From positions 154,770 to 218,769 of the forward strand of contig WION01000057.1 of assembly GCA_015039365.1 (NCBI GenBank): a stretch of DNA of 64,000 nucleotides. Reading direction: 5' to 3'. This DNA comes from Amanita rubescens. Taxonomy: Eukaryota > Basidiomycota > Agaricomycetes > Agaricales > Amanitaceae. Below the pieces are notes generated by a model, which searched no databases, had not been told where the DNA came from, and saw nothing but the letters and a program-made list of their open reading frames with translations. This document shows positions 40,676 to 51,386 of the stretch, piece after piece. The position numbers were made by a program, and so were the translations under genes. The first letter of the stretch is position 1, and every line of letters begins with the position of its first letter.

Positions 40676-41840
40676 TATCCTGTATTGGATAATATGTTCG
40701 AACTTGTGACGGTTCGATCTGAGAAGACAAAGGTAAAGCTATGGCTGGTGATGCCATTGAAGAACCAGTGGCAACTTGTGCCATCGCAGCTCTTTTAGTC
40801 ATTTTTTGCTTTAACTTTGTTTCTTTATTACACTGATTATTAGGCCCTTTTGTTTGATTAGGCATTTGACCATGCCATTGAGCGTGAGCCTGAGGTATAG
40901 GTGGTTGACGAGTTTGTGTCTGTTGTGATCGGAAGTTTGGTTTAAAACCTCCACGACCACGTCCACGACCCCTATAGCTAGTATAGCGTCTATTGGATCC
41001 TGATGAAGATCCTCCAGAATTAGGATTATTACCAGGGTTATGTCCTTGCCATTTTGGGCGAGGATGGCCTTGGTTTAAATTAGTCCTAGCCATATTAACT
41101 GTAATAGTTTTGTTGCCGCTGAAAGATTTCTTTCTGCGCCATTCTTCTACTATTCTTGGTATTATCTTAGCCATTGCAATGTCTTTTGGTTCAATGCTAG
41201 CTAATAATACCAATGACATGTTATCCCAATGCTTTCCTAGAGCATTAAGGAGTAACATACATTGCATATTATCCGGAATCGGAATTTTATGCAAGGAAAG
41301 TTTATTGATTGCATCCTGGAATTTTTGGATAGCAATCGTTGGATCATGTCGATCATCGAATCTCCATTGGAGGACTTCTTTGAATTCAACATAAACTCCA
41401 GCTAATCCTGGTGTACCAAATTGAGCTTTCAATTTAGCCCAAAAGGATTTTGCTGTGTCCTCTTTTTCCTGCAGATGACGAAAGGTAGGACTGAGCTTAA
41501 GGGTTATTATCCCTAGAGCTTCTTTGTCGTCTTTAAGATCCTGTTTGTAATCTTTCTTTTTATCTTTGATAATATCCCTGGCGACTGCTGTTGTTGCGGG
41601 ATTAATGAGAGCGGTGGTCTCTGATTCAACGGGGGCTGGTGCCATATTGAAGGTAGTTGTAATGACTCTGTCAATTCCTCGAGTCTGTAAATATGCGATG
41701 ATATTTGTCTCGAAAGTGTGCCAGTTTGTTCCATTGAATGTTGGAACCGAATCTGCAATGCTACAAGTTGAAGTAGAAGTAGACATTTTAATCAAAGGGT
41801 TTCTTCGGATGTTGATGAAATTTTCTATATAATATTTCAT
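40626..41840 (-). CDS. Copia gag
   Basis: A 404-residue frame, or 385 from the ATG at 41784 (MSTSTSTCSIADSVPTF), which looks the more likely start because the upstream residues resemble leader. The gag domain of Copia type (FNGTNWHTFETNIIAYLQ, ITLKLSPTFRHLQ, WAKLKAQFGTPGLAGVYVEF) takes the first 220 residues. An Arg/Gly-rich stretch (YTSYRGRGRGRGGFKPNF) replaces a zinc knuckle as the likely nucleic-acid-binding part. The frame is intact and forms the particle shell in the family. The stop at 40626 overlaps the pol frame. Confidence 0.85.
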   Translation of the reverse strand: MKYYIENFINIRRNPLIKMSTSTSTCSIADSVPTFNGTNWHTFETNIIAYLQTRGIDRVITTTFNMAPAPVESETTALINPATTAVARDIIKDKKKDYKQDLKDDKEALGIITLKLSPTFRHLQEKEDTAKSFWAKLKAQFGTPGLAGVYVEFKEVLQWRFDDRHDPTIAIQKFQDAINKLSLHKIPIPDNMQCMLLLNALGKHWDNMSLVLLASIEPKDIAMAKIIPRIVEEWRRKKSFSGNKTITVNMARTNLNQGHPRPKWQGHNPGNNPNSGGSSSGSNRRYTSYRGRGRGRGGFKPNFRSQQTQTRQPPIPQAHAQWHGQMPNQTKGPNNQCNKETKLKQKMTKRAAMAQVATGSSMASPAIALPLSSQIEPSQVRTYYPIQDNDNLPNEYENSWDQEL

Positions 41841-42371
41841 GAGTAAAAATACTTTACAATATATGGCGCTTTTGACAGCTATTTCTTTCGAATTTTCTTA
41901 TCAATTTTCCATGTCCATGTCCAATAAAAAGGGTAAGGCTTAATTTATTAGATACTTTTACAGTTTCTCTACTATTTAGTATCTATAAATTATTCGGCCT
42001 TGTGTCAAAAAGATATAAATATCCTTGACTTTATCAAAGTTCATTTATTAAACTTTGTATAACAATCAAGGAACGATGAATCTTCCTTACTTGATCTTCC
42101 CTTACCTTTTCAGGATTGGGAATGCGCAAGTGAAGATTCTGTCTCCCTTCTCTGGGAGACGGTCATATTTGATTCCACCGATCTGGATTTGATCTGGTGG
42201 GTTCCTTTTGACGCTCGGCTGTACGAGACTTTAGTGAATTACTATAAGTCTCTCTATAAGGTTTAATACCTTAGTAGATGCCTTTTTTGCATGTACCGGA
42301 TTTTGCTGAAGAACAGGGCGTTTGTTCTTGTTCCCTTTAAAACGTGAGTACTGGTCCCCTTTAACATAATG
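41841..42371 (+). other. Copia leader remnant and an unknown coding scrap
   Basis: 41841 to about 42050 is AT-rich and may be Copia leader. From about 42113 a plus-strand frame reads DWECASEDSVSLLWETVIF and on to a TAA near 42265, preceded by TTTTCAG, a possible splice acceptor. Perfect stems (GTCTCCC-TTCTCT-GGGAGAC, CCACC...GGTGG) recall LARD sequence, but no match to LARD-A was found by eye. The region ends at the Gypsy 2 LTR. Confidence 0.4.
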
Positions 42372-42779
42372 TGTTACGTTTGTTCGTTCACTGATAAGTC
42401 AAGCTTATCAGGTACCGTAGGTTCCTCAAGGGAGTTCCGGCACTTAAGAACGTTCAAAGAATAAGAGTGTTATCGGATAAGTCCTCAAGGGAACTTAGAC
42501 GATAACGAGACAGATTTTGACTGTTAAAACTAGACTGAAGTCTAGTCGTATATTTGCGTGATTTATATAGTACAGAGTACATACGTAAATATGGTAAGTA
42601 TATATGCATGTGATAATGAAACGGTTAACATGTGAAAACGAACATACATGTGATAAAGATAATTGGCATATGATAAACGATGAATGTTCCAGAAGGAACG
42701 CATATGCAATCAATGACGTAGGAGGGATGACATAGATGATAAGATAAGAAAAGATAGGCCATGACGTACGTTTGTAACA
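42372..42779 (-). repeat. 3' LTR of Gypsy 2
   Basis: 408 bp. Contains the perfect stem CTGATAAG-TCAAG-CTTATCAG. Partner of 50419-50849 apart from the short duplication there and single-base differences. Confidence 0.9.
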
Positions 42780-42836
42780 TAGCCCTTCTCCTACATACGA
42801 AGTCCAATATTCACCGAATATTGAATTTTCTTGTGA

Positions 42837-45047
42837 CTACGTGTCACGATTGTGTTCGGCATCGCTGTCGTAGGTGTAAGAGTCTTCATTTCCTCGCCAG
42901 GGGTGACGACGGCGGCGGCGGTTGTCAGTAAGTCGTTCTTGAAGAGTCGGTCGCTCTTCTCGTGTGTTCGAGGCGGTCATAGTGGCGACGGGTCGTGTCG
43001 ATTGTCCTCGTATGGATTGGCCTCGGCGGTTTCCAAGGTTTCGTCGTGACGGTGGGGGCCCGGTAGAGTTGGTCGTAAAACGGTTACTCGGAGGACGAGT
43101 ATTTGTTCCTCGTCGTCTTCTTTCAATAAGTGGGGAAGGTTCGCCTTGTTCGAGTTGGGCGGAATCAATACTGGTAATCGGTGAAGCGGCAGCCATTCGT
43201 CGTTCGGGGATTTGTTCGAATGGTGTGGGCAGCGGCGGTTGAAATACAGCATCCGGATAAGCGGGAGGGGGTGTTTCTTCATGCACTGGTCCTCGACGCA
43301 TTTCTCTTCGTTGATGGTGTTCAGTGGTGTGGTGTGGACCTCCGCACATGTAACAGCCTTGAGTTCCAGGAATATCTTCTCCGTCGAAGGCTAGGTTATT
43401 CGGTTCAAATGATACTAACCGTTCAGCTGAGGGGTCGGGTCCGTGTAGATGAAAGATAGTGCGGCGTGTCGGGTTTTCAGGGATAGGGACATCGTGTCCT
43501 TCAATTGTGTGTCCTGTTTGAAGTGCGATAACGGCGGCGTCTTGGTATTCGTTGTTGGTATTGGGTCTATTAGGGTCACGATCATGTCTCCATACGAGAT
43601 TGTTAATCGTCGTTTGTAGTTGTCGTAATATAGTCACATCCCAACCATCAGGAGTCATCATCGGGTTGAGGCGGTCACTAAGGGTTCGAATTCGTTCGAG
43701 CGTAGCATTGACGGGAGTGCGGGGAAACACAGGGCGTCCGTGCATCCAGGCCATGCCAGTGTCTAAAGCGGGTTGTCGTGTTGGTTGGATGAAATGGTGA
43801 CGATGTCCGGCGGTGGTAAGACGGGTTGCTTCTTCGAGGTATACGTCTCCTCGTAGATCACAAAACCAGTGAATATTATTCCAGATCATCAAAGTGATCC
43901 AGCGGTTGTGTTGCGGTTCTCGGAACCGGCGGGTGAGATTAATGATGACGTTAACGAGGGCCATCAGATCGGGGCGAACATATCTATTCAAGATGAACAG
44001 ATAGTTGTTGGCAAAGGTCCAGGACGTGAACAACGTCCAGATTCTGTAAAAGGCTCGTCGAATTATCGGATCGACGAAGGAGGGGATGGCGTAATGCGTC
44101 AAGATGACGTTTATAGTGGGAATGTCGGGTGCGGGTACGTTAAAATTGTCGTCGTTGACAGAAGCGTGCTGAAATAGAAACCTAGGAATGGGTCCTTCGG
44201 CAGGAAGTCTAGGCACTGGGCTCATGGGTCGAGCGTGGGTTTCCCTCATTAGGTCCAACGGGGTGTAAAGGGGCCTTGGCGATGGGGTGTCTTCTGGGAA
44301 GACAATAGGGATCGAGATGGGGTTGACAAGTCTTTCATTGATCTCGTCGTCGGTGATGGCGTTAGCGGTGACAACATCAAGTTCGGCGGCGACAGCATTA
44401 GCAGCAGCAGAGATGGCGGCAGTGGTTGCAGCATTAGTGGCGGCAATGGTCCTTGCTCTTTCAAGGTAATTGTTTACGAGTTCTTCGTCGATGGGAGGAA
44501 TTCCCATAGTAAAGGCGGTGGTGTTAAACATGAGTAATCCTTCTCGCATGATCCGGATATCTTCAGGGGTAGTATCGGGACGTGGTCCGCGTGCGTAGGT
44601 GATGACCATTTGGTCTCTGGTGGCGAATACTTGAGCTACTATTTCCTGCATCTCAAGTGACACAGGAGTATTAGGGGGAATAGCGTTCCCCATATCTGTG
44701 ACGTTTCGCATTAGTTCTTCTATCGTAGAAGCGTTCGATGGTGGGAAGGTATAAGACGAGTTAGAAGATAAAGAATCTTCATCTCGTGGTATGAATTCCT
44801 CATCAGAAGGAATTATAGGGAACCATTCTGTACCGATGGACGTATAATGTAACATACTGATGGGAGGAGGAATTGGCAATGGCATGGGTGATTCCTCTCT
44901 AGAAGGGGTCGGAGGGATGGTTTCCTCGACGACCGTTGAAGTGGCTGGAGTAGCAGCGGCGGATAGGTTATCAATGGGAGAGGACATGGTTTTAAGAGCG
45001 GCGTTTTCGTGGTTTACGAGTAGTGGGGATAATTGCTGTAATTCCAT
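42837..45047 (-). CDS. Gypsy 2 ORF3, 736 aa, unknown, Cys/His motif
   Basis: Begins at the ATG at 45047, overlapping the end of pol by 56 bases in another frame. It has a Pro/Ser/Thr-rich start, an Ala/Thr-rich helical stretch (about residues 195-240), and a globular part with many Trp and Arg residues (RIWTLFTSWTFANNYLFILN, RWITLMIWNNIHWFCDLRGD). CYMCGGPHHTTEHH follows at about residue 575, with the same C-x2-C-x3-H-x4-H spacing as Gypsy 1 ORF3, then an Arg-rich tail. No signal peptide or membrane segment is seen. It is intact. The shared position, order and motif make ORF3 a real component of this Gypsy lineage. Function unknown. Confidence 0.78.
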   Translation of the reverse strand: MELQQLSPLLVNHENAALKTMSSPIDNLSAAATPATSTVVEETIPPTPSREESPMPLPIPPPISMLHYTSIGTEWFPIIPSDEEFIPRDEDSLSSNSSYTFPPSNASTIEELMRNVTDMGNAIPPNTPVSLEMQEIVAQVFATRDQMVITYARGPRPDTTPEDIRIMREGLLMFNTTAFTMGIPPIDEELVNNYLERARTIAATNAATTAAISAAANAVAAELDVVTANAITDDEINERLVNPISIPIVFPEDTPSPRPLYTPLDLMRETHARPMSPVPRLPAEGPIPRFLFQHASVNDDNFNVPAPDIPTINVILTHYAIPSFVDPIIRRAFYRIWTLFTSWTFANNYLFILNRYVRPDLMALVNVIINLTRRFREPQHNRWITLMIWNNIHWFCDLRGDVYLEEATRLTTAGHRHHFIQPTRQPALDTGMAWMHGRPVFPRTPVNATLERIRTLSDRLNPMMTPDGWDVTILRQLQTTINNLVWRHDRDPNRPNTNNEYQDAAVIALQTGHTIEGHDVPIPENPTRRTIFHLHGPDPSAERLVSFEPNNLAFDGEDIPGTQGCYMCGGPHHTTEHHQRREMRRGPVHEETPPPAYPDAVFQPPLPTPFEQIPERRMAAASPITSIDSAQLEQGEPSPLIERRRRGTNTRPPSNRFTTNSTGPPPSRRNLGNRRGQSIRGQSTRPVATMTASNTREERPTLQERLTDNRRRRRHPWRGNEDSYTYDSDAEHNRDT

Positions 45048-48000
45048 GTTGTTCCTTATATTCGTTCAAGGTTTCCTCGGAGTGTTCTAGGTTTTCCTCG
45101 GTTTCCCATGAATTGTCAGATGTTGGATAACCTTTCCATTTGACTAAAAATTGCCATTGGTTTCCTTTTCTCCGGTGCGAGACAATCGTCTCGATTTCGT
45201 ATTCTTCTTTGTTATCTATTAGGTCTGGGGTTGGTCTAGTAAAGTTTGGACCATGTGTTTCGTTTTCATGATAAGGGGTAAGGAGTGAAACATGAAAAAC
45301 GGGGTGAATCTTCCATCTTGGGGGAAGTGCAAGTTTAGCGGTGACAGGTCCTAAGATCTTTTCGATCTTGAACGGTCCTTCTCGTCTAGGCGAGAATTTT
45401 CTTATTTGTCCAGTTTTCAGGTTTCGTGAGTCTAGCCATACCAAGTCTCCTTCTTTAAATGCGGGAGATTTCCCTTTGACACGTTGAGTCATTAGCTGTC
45501 TAGCTAATTCGTGTGCGGCGAGAGCTTCGTCTCGTATTTGTGTTAAGACCTTGAAGCGGTCTTCAGCGGCGGGTACGTTGATTCGCGGGAATGCTGTGGG
45601 GATAGCCACAGGTTCTATTCCAAACATGATTTCAAACGGCGTCATCTTGGTAGATTGATGTATCCGTTGATTGTGCGCGAATTCTGCTAATGGCAGGTGA
45701 TCTTTCCACTGTTTTGGATGATCAACGCAGTATAACCGGAGGTAGGTTTCTAGCTCCTGATTGAGTCGTTCCGATTCTCCGTCAGTTTGCGGATGAAAGG
45801 CGGTCGACTTTCTATGGTTAATTCCGAAGATCTTGCAGATTTCTTCGAAAACTTTAGAGGTAAATTGTGGTCCTCTATCAGAGATGAGGGTTGTCGGTAA
45901 CCCGTATCGTTTATAAACATCGTTAATGTAAGAGTTGGCGGTATCCATAGCGGTAAAAGATTTTTTGCATGGTATGAATATTACGCCCTTTGTTAAGCCT
46001 TGATCGACCACGGTCAAAACAGAATCAAAACCGTCGATAATTGGCAGATCTGTGATGAAGTCCATTGAAACTTGTTCGAATGGGCGTGTGGCGTGGGATT
46101 TAATAGGCATCAAACCCGGTGTGATCGGATGTGTATTAACCTTCATTTGTTGACATAAGGCACAGCCTTCGACCCATTTAGATACGGTCGTTGTCATTCC
46201 AGGCCAATAATAGTCGCGGCGGATAAGCTCTAGTGTCTTCAATCGTCCAGGGTGACCCATAACTACGGGGTCGTGATGTGACTTGATTATTTCGTTTCGT
46301 AATTCTTCGTTTTGAGGAACATAAACGCGTCCTTGATAACGAATGATGTTGTTATCGTTCTTCCAGTCATTAAACTTTGATCGGAGGGGTAGTTTTCCGT
46401 GTTTGAGACCGTCGATTACAACTTTAGCAAATTTATCTTGTGGCAATAATTCGGTGATTTTGTCTGCCCAAGATACATTGATCGCGGCGATAACCATGTC
46501 ATCAGAGATCATGGTTTGTGGGATTTCTTTTGCTTTTGCCTCTTCTTCGTTAATATGGTCAGGGCGTCTCGATAAAGCGTCTGCCTGAATAAGTTTTGAT
46601 CCAGGGACGTGTTCTAACTTGATATCAAATTCCGTGATTTCTTGCCACCAGCGTGACTGTCTGGCGGTCATTTTCTGCGGATGTTTGTAATATGATAAAT
46701 TCTTATGATCACAGTGGATCATAATCGTGTGCGGGCTTCCTTTAAGAAGGTGTCTCCAGGTTTCAAACGCTTTCTTTATTGCTAATAACTCGCGATCGTA
46801 TACTTGATATCTTTGTTCGGTGTCACTTAACCGATGACTGATAAATCCGCATGGGTGCAGTTCTCCATCAGATCCCCGTTGTTTCAGGACGGCTCCTACC
46901 GCCCAGTTTGACGCATCGGTCTCTAATAAAAACGGTTTCGTTGGATCTGGCATAACTAGAACCGGTTCTTCTAGGAATTTCTCCTTTAACATGTCAAATG
47001 CTTTCTGACATTCTGCGTCCCATCGGTAGGGAACTGTTTTCTTCGTAAGTTCCGTGAGCGGAGCTACTATTTCGGCGTAATTTCCTATAAATTTCCTGTA
47101 AAAGTTCGCGAACCCTAGAAATGACCGTATTTGTTTAACAGTTTTCGGTTCGGGCCATTTGCTGATTCCAGCGAGTTTTACGGGGTCCATCATGATCTTT
47201 CCTTCTTTGACGATCATCCCAAGGAATTCGACTTCCTTGGCGACGAATTTACATTTTTCCAGTTTCAGGAACAGATCGTTTTCTTTCAGCCGTTGCAAGA
47301 CTTGCTTAGTGCGCTCCCTCGTTTCTTCCTCGTTTGCTCCATATATCAACATATCGTCAATATAGACGACTAGCCATCCTTCGGCTATCATGTCACGGAA
47401 GTATTCGTTCATCATCGTTTGAAATGTTGACGGTGAATTGCATAATCCAAAGAGCATTACAGTAGGCTCGAAGAGACCACGGTTCGTCGTGAACGCGGCT
47501 TTCCATTCGTCGCCTTTCTTTATTCGCACATTATTGTAACCCCATCGGAGGTCTAACTTGGAGAAGTATTTTGCTTTTCTTAGTTTTAATAATAAATCGG
47601 ATACTAAAGGAAGGGGATAGGCATTTCGTTTCGTCCAGCTATTGATGTATCGGTAATCTTGGCAGGGTCTCAACTCTCCTTTTTCTTTCTTTGCAACGTA
47701 AAAGAAAGGAGACGCTTGCGGAGATTGTGATGGTCGAATATAACCTTTTTTGAGTTGTTCGTCGACCCATTTATTCATTAGCTGTTCTTCATGGATTGAT
47801 AACGGGTAGTTCTTCGCCACTTTAGGTTTAAACCCTTCTTTCAGATCTATTGCATGATCCCATTGTCGTGAAATGGGAAATCGTTCTGATGTCTGTTTAT
47901 CAAAAACTTTTCTCCATTTGTCATATTCAGGGGGTAATTCTACTTTCGTAGATTTATCTTCGTGTTCATGTGCGAGCGTTTGAGACGCTGATGTTTTCGC

Positions 48001-48578
48001 TTGGATCCAAAGGTGATCAGTCTCGAGATCTTCGTCTTCATCTGCGTTCAATTCTTCTTCTTTTTGGATATATCGAAGGTACATTTCGGTTTCTTCGTCG
48101 TAATCAAACGTAGTTTTTTCTTCCGGATCGATCTTCCTTTCGTCGGGGAATCTAACTGTTCCTTCAGACCAATCTATTCTGGGGTTGATTTCTCAGAGCC
48201 AAGGTAATCCTAGTATCAGTCGTTGATCGCCTAGTCGTGTGACATAAAACCAGTCTTTAAACCGGTTATTTTCGATGTTATAGCTTATCTGGATTTTATA
48301 CCGTATATCTCCAGACTTGTTATTTGTTCCGTCCACATTTCGCACTGGGATGGGTTTCTTTAAGCGAGTGATTTTGTTCCAATTAACGAGTGAGCTATCG
48401 ACAAATTTTCCTTGCGCGCCTGAGTCGATAAGAGCTTTGGTTTCAGCGGTTTTTAGATTCGAACATTTGGTAATGGGAATGGTGATTTTATTTCTGGATA
48501 TGGAAGATACTGTTACACCATTTATACATAGTTGTTCGTCTTCAGAGACGACGGACGCTGATTCATCGTCGTCTCGTT
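44992..48578 (-). pseudogene. Gypsy 2 pol polyprotein, one TGA codon
   Basis: Minus strand, -1 relative to gag. Protease ALIDSGAQGKFVDSS lies just after gag. An in-frame TGA at 48193-48195 follows LGLPWL. From there it is open for more than 1,000 codons: reverse transcriptase (LRKAKYFSKLDLRWGYNNVR, YIDDMLIYG), RNase H (LETDASNWAVGAVLKQ), integrase zinc region (GCALCQQMK), core (SMDFITDLPIIDGFDSVLTV, SDRGPQFTSKVFEE) and a chromodomain (WQFLVKWKGYPTSDNSWETE) near the end. Apart from the TGA it seems complete, so readthrough or a recent mutation are both possible. Confidence 0.88.
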
Positions 48579-50381
48579 CTAAAAACCCTTTTTGTTCAAT
48601 TTTCGGCGGGCGCTACGTGGTAATGTTTTCGCCATTTCTCGTATGACGGCGATTCTCTGGTCTTCGTCGTTTTCACTGTTGGATTCTTCATTTGACGAGC
48701 CACTGTCGTCTTCATCGCTATCCGCATCCAGCGCTCTGATTCTTTTTCCTTTTCCTTTCCCTTTGTTGCGGTTATTATTTCGGCCGCGTGGTTTTCCTCG
48801 AAATTGTCCTCTAGGGGCTGCCCTTCCTCGTGAATTCCCAAGGTTTTGTCGTTTCTTTTTGGGATTAGGGCAGTCCGAGATTAAATGTCCTGTTTTTCCG
48901 CATCCATAGCATACAGCGGTTTTTACCCATTCCATGGAGGTTTCAGCAATCTGCATTTGTCGCGCTTGTCGGTTTAATTCTAGTACAGCCTCGTCGACTT
49001 CCATTTTGTCATCAAACTCTTTCACTTGGCCAAAAGTGGAGAATAAGGTGTTCGCCACTTCTATGTCAAGGATACGAGTTCGTAATGATTTATAGGTTGT
49101 CGGGGCACCTCCTAGTCGTAGCTTTTCTCGTAAGGTGTTTGGTAATCCTAAAACTAGGAGATGACATTTCGTCGTATCGTCAGTGATTTTGGCTAAGTTG
49201 ATGTCTCGATCGACGCGCGCAATATATTGATTAATTGATTGCTTTGGAAGTTTTCTCCATGTGAGTAATCTGTGCATGGCTAATCCTGCTTCGTCTACTT
49301 GTCCCCAATCTTCTTTCAGTTCTTTAATAAAAGCGTCATAGTTGGCGTATTTTGTCGTTTCGGCGTCATATTCAGTTATTTTGTTGTCGCGCCATTGTTG
49401 AGCGTTGCCATCAATATGATACATAATGAACTGTATCTTATCTTGAGCATCCGTCATTTTATTCATTTTCATGAATAATTCGGCTTTCGCTATGAACGGA
49501 TTGAGATATTTTCGATCTCCTTCGAACGGTTTAGGAGGTTTGATCTTCGGTAGATCTGACCTTGGTTCGGTCCGGGGTCCTGATCCACTCATATCTCGTT
49601 CTTTTCCTTTTCTAGAAGGAAATGGGTTGGTTGGTGGGGCAAATAAGTATGGAAATACGACAGGGGGTGATGGTGCGGGTCGTGTAGCTTCGAGTTTAGA
49701 TTCGGTTGCAAGGGATAAGGAAGCGATGAGTTGAGCTGAGGTTTCGTCTTCAACTCGTTGTTCTACTGTGGGTATAACAACGTCTTCGGTTCCAGGTGCG
49801 TATTCGAGTTTATCCTGGGATTCTTCTTCTTTCTCTTGTTCAGAGAAGGGATCTTTATTGTCTTCTTTATCGGACTCTCCTGACGGTTTGGCGCTTTCTC
49901 TGTAATGAACGTGTGGTGATACAACGGGAGTTTCTTCGCTAGTGATTAAAGTTTCTGGTTCGTTCGCTTTCTTCCAACGTTGTAGCGCAGTTCGTGTTAA
50001 CTCCTCTTTTCCTCCTATGAAGGGTTCTCCTTCAAAGTATTCGTCTCTAATAAAGTACGGTTCTTCTCCTGTTTCCGATTCAGTGGCGTACCAACGTTTA
50101 CTTCCTTCGTGGAAGGCAAGTTTGCGTTCGTTTAGATATAATCCTCCTTCGAACGGGAAGGATTGATTTGGTGGTCTTCCAAGTTTTTGTTTTACCCAGA
50201 ACTGGTGACCTGGTACGGGTTTTCCTGAAGCGGTATAACACCAGCCGTTTTCTCGTTTATCCCAATGAATGGAATGTTCGTCGAGATAATAGAGATGGTC
50301 AAGGGGGTTTCGTTTGGCGTTATTCGGAGGGGTACTTTTAGATTGTCGTGGAGCAATGGTGAATGATGGGAGGTGAGAGCG
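48579..50381 (-). CDS. Gypsy 2 gag with long ATG-less leader frame
   Basis: From the ATG at 49592 the product is 337 residues: capsid-like region (PFEGDRKYLNPFIAKAELFM to about 190), zinc knuckle VCYGCGKTGHLISDCPNPKKK, then a basic Arg/Gly stretch and an acidic tail. The same frame is open for 263 more codons upstream, to a TAA at 50382, without any ATG. That leader encodes ordinary sequence related to the Gypsy 1 leader (RWYATESETGEEPYFIRDEY versus RWIASETQEFVPNEYF). Translation may start at a non-ATG codon, or an upstream spliced exon may supply the start. The frame ends GGT TTT TAG at 48579. Confidence 0.8.
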   Translation of the reverse strand, partial: RSHLPSFTIAPRQSKSTPPNNAKRNPLDHLYYLDEHSIHWDKRENGWCYTASGKPVPGHQFWVKQKLGRPPNQSFPFEGGLYLNERKLAFHEGSKRWYATESETGEEPYFIRDEYFEGEPFIGGKEELTRTALQRWKKANEPETLITSEETPVVSPHVHYRESAKPSGESDKEDNKDPFSEQEKEEESQDKLEYAPGTEDVVIPTVEQRVEDETSAQLIASLSLATESKLEATRPAPSPPVVFPYLFAPPTNPFPSRKGKERDMSGSGPRTEPRSDLPKIKPPKPFEGDRKYLNPFIAKAELFMKMNKMTDAQDKIQFIMYHIDGNAQQWRDNKITEYDAETTKYANYDAFIKELKEDWGQVDEAGLAMHRLLTWRKLPKQSINQYIARVDRDINLAKITDDTTKCHLLVLGLPNTLREKLRLGGAPTTYKSLRTRILDIEVANTLFSTFGQVKEFDDKMEVDEAVLELNRQARQMQIAETSMEWVKTAVCYGCGKTGHLISDCPNPKKKRQNLGNSRGRAAPRGQFRGKPRGRNNNRNKGKGKGKRIRALDADSDEDDSGSSNEESNSENDEDQRIAVIREMAKTLPRSARRKLNKKGF

Positions 50382-50418
50382 TTAAAGCTATCGTGCTCGG
50401 AGAGGAGTCTAGTTTTAT

Positions 50419-50849
50419 TGTTACGTTTGTTCGTTCACTGATAAGTCAAGCTTATCAGGTACCGTAGGTTCCTCAAGGGAGTTCCGGCACTTAAGAACGT
50501 TCAAAGAATAAGAGTGTTATCGGATAAGTCCTCAAGGGAACTTAGACGATAACGAGACAGATTTTGACTGTTAAAACTAGACTGAAGTCTAGTCGTATAT
50601 TTGCGTGATTTATATAGTACAGAGTACATACGTAAATATGGTAAGTATATATGCATGTGATAATGAAAACGGTTGCATGTGATAATGAAACGGTTAACAT
50701 GTGAAAACGAACATACATGTGATAAAGATAATTGGCATATGATAAACGATGAATGTTCCAGAAGGAACGCATATGCAATCAATGACGTAGGAGGGATGAC
50801 ATAGATGATAAGATAAAGAAAAGATAGGCCATGACGTACGTTTGTAACA
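50419..50849 (-). repeat. 5' LTR of Gypsy 2
   Basis: 431 bp, partner of 42372-42779 with an extra copy of GCATGTGATAATGAAA. It abuts the truncated gene at 50853. Confidence 0.9.
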
Positions 50850-50852
50850 ACC

Positions 50853-51386
50853 TTGTTGTCACCAGAGGCAACTGCACTAGGTATCGACATATCCCATCTC
50901 CACAAGGTTGCGGATAAGGAGTTTACGGTACGGGAGGTCCAGGAACACATGTGGGGGATTTCAGAGTTATCGTTTCGGTTTGAACTTTTCATGCTGGATC
51001 GTCGTGCCCTTGATCGACGTCTGTTTGAGAATCGACGTCGAGATTTAGACTCTCTGGTCCGGGAGGAAGTCATGTTACGGTGTTTCTATTTTCGTCCCAA
51101 CCAACCTTGTCATCTCGCATCAGTTTCAGTTCAGAACGCTCGCCAGGGGCTAGCATCGCCCAATGTGCGGGATCGTCTGCCGTATCTCAATGCATTGCGT
51201 CTGGTGATGTTTGAATGGGAAAATTATCACCGACATCATGTAGCAAAACTGAAGATGCCAACGGCGGAGACCCGGGAAGATGACTTGTTACATTACGAAT
51301 ATGCCCTTGCCAGATTCTATACGCAGACGTACTATCGACACTTTGGTCGGGCCGCCATCATTCCAAGAACATTACTGGACACTTAA
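50853..51386 (+). pseudogene. Unknown gene, 5' end cut off by Gypsy 2
   Basis: Open from the LTR edge to the TAA at 51384-51386, 177 codons, with no natural start visible. The sequence is ordinary and charged (KEFTVREVQEHMWGISELSF, RLFENRRRDLDSLVREEVML, RLVMFEWENYHRHHVAKLKM) and looks like a real protein C-terminus with helices. Family not recognised. It is followed by a 270-bp gap and two more plus-strand genes. Its missing 5' part should lie wherever the original sequence left of Gypsy 2 went. Confidence 0.6.

Larger units (their letters stand above)
15100..41840 (-). mobile_element. Ty1/Copia element, split in two by LARD-A; 5' LTR missing
   Basis: The 3' LTR (15100-15749) and the 3' half of pol (15785-16907) lie left of LARD-A. 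The first part of pol and gag (37634-41840) lie right of it. GGCAA is duplicated at 16903-16907 and 37634-37638, and removing LARD-A rejoins the pol frame exactly at the KARLVA/KGFSQRPG motif of reverse transcriptase. Five bases GTACA precede the 3' LTR. A matching 5' LTR is not visible to the right of gag, so the element is 5'-truncated or rearranged. Part of RNase H is also deleted. It cannot be autonomous. Confidence 0.85.
42372..50849 (-). mobile_element. Gypsy 2: Ty3/Gypsy chromovirus-type element
   Basis: LTRs at 42372-42779 (408 bp) and 50419-50849 (431 bp, with a local duplication of about 22 bp around GGTTGCATGTGATAATG), ends TGTTAC...GTAACA. Minus-strand order is gag, pol with chromodomain, ORF3, as in Gypsy 1, but at the protein level they are distinct families. 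The flanks (TAATG and ACCTT) do not match, so there was a rearrangement or recombination between copies. One TGA (48193-48195) interrupts pol. On the sense strand AGGAGAAGGGC lies just before the 3' LTR as plus-strand primer. Confidence 0.9.
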
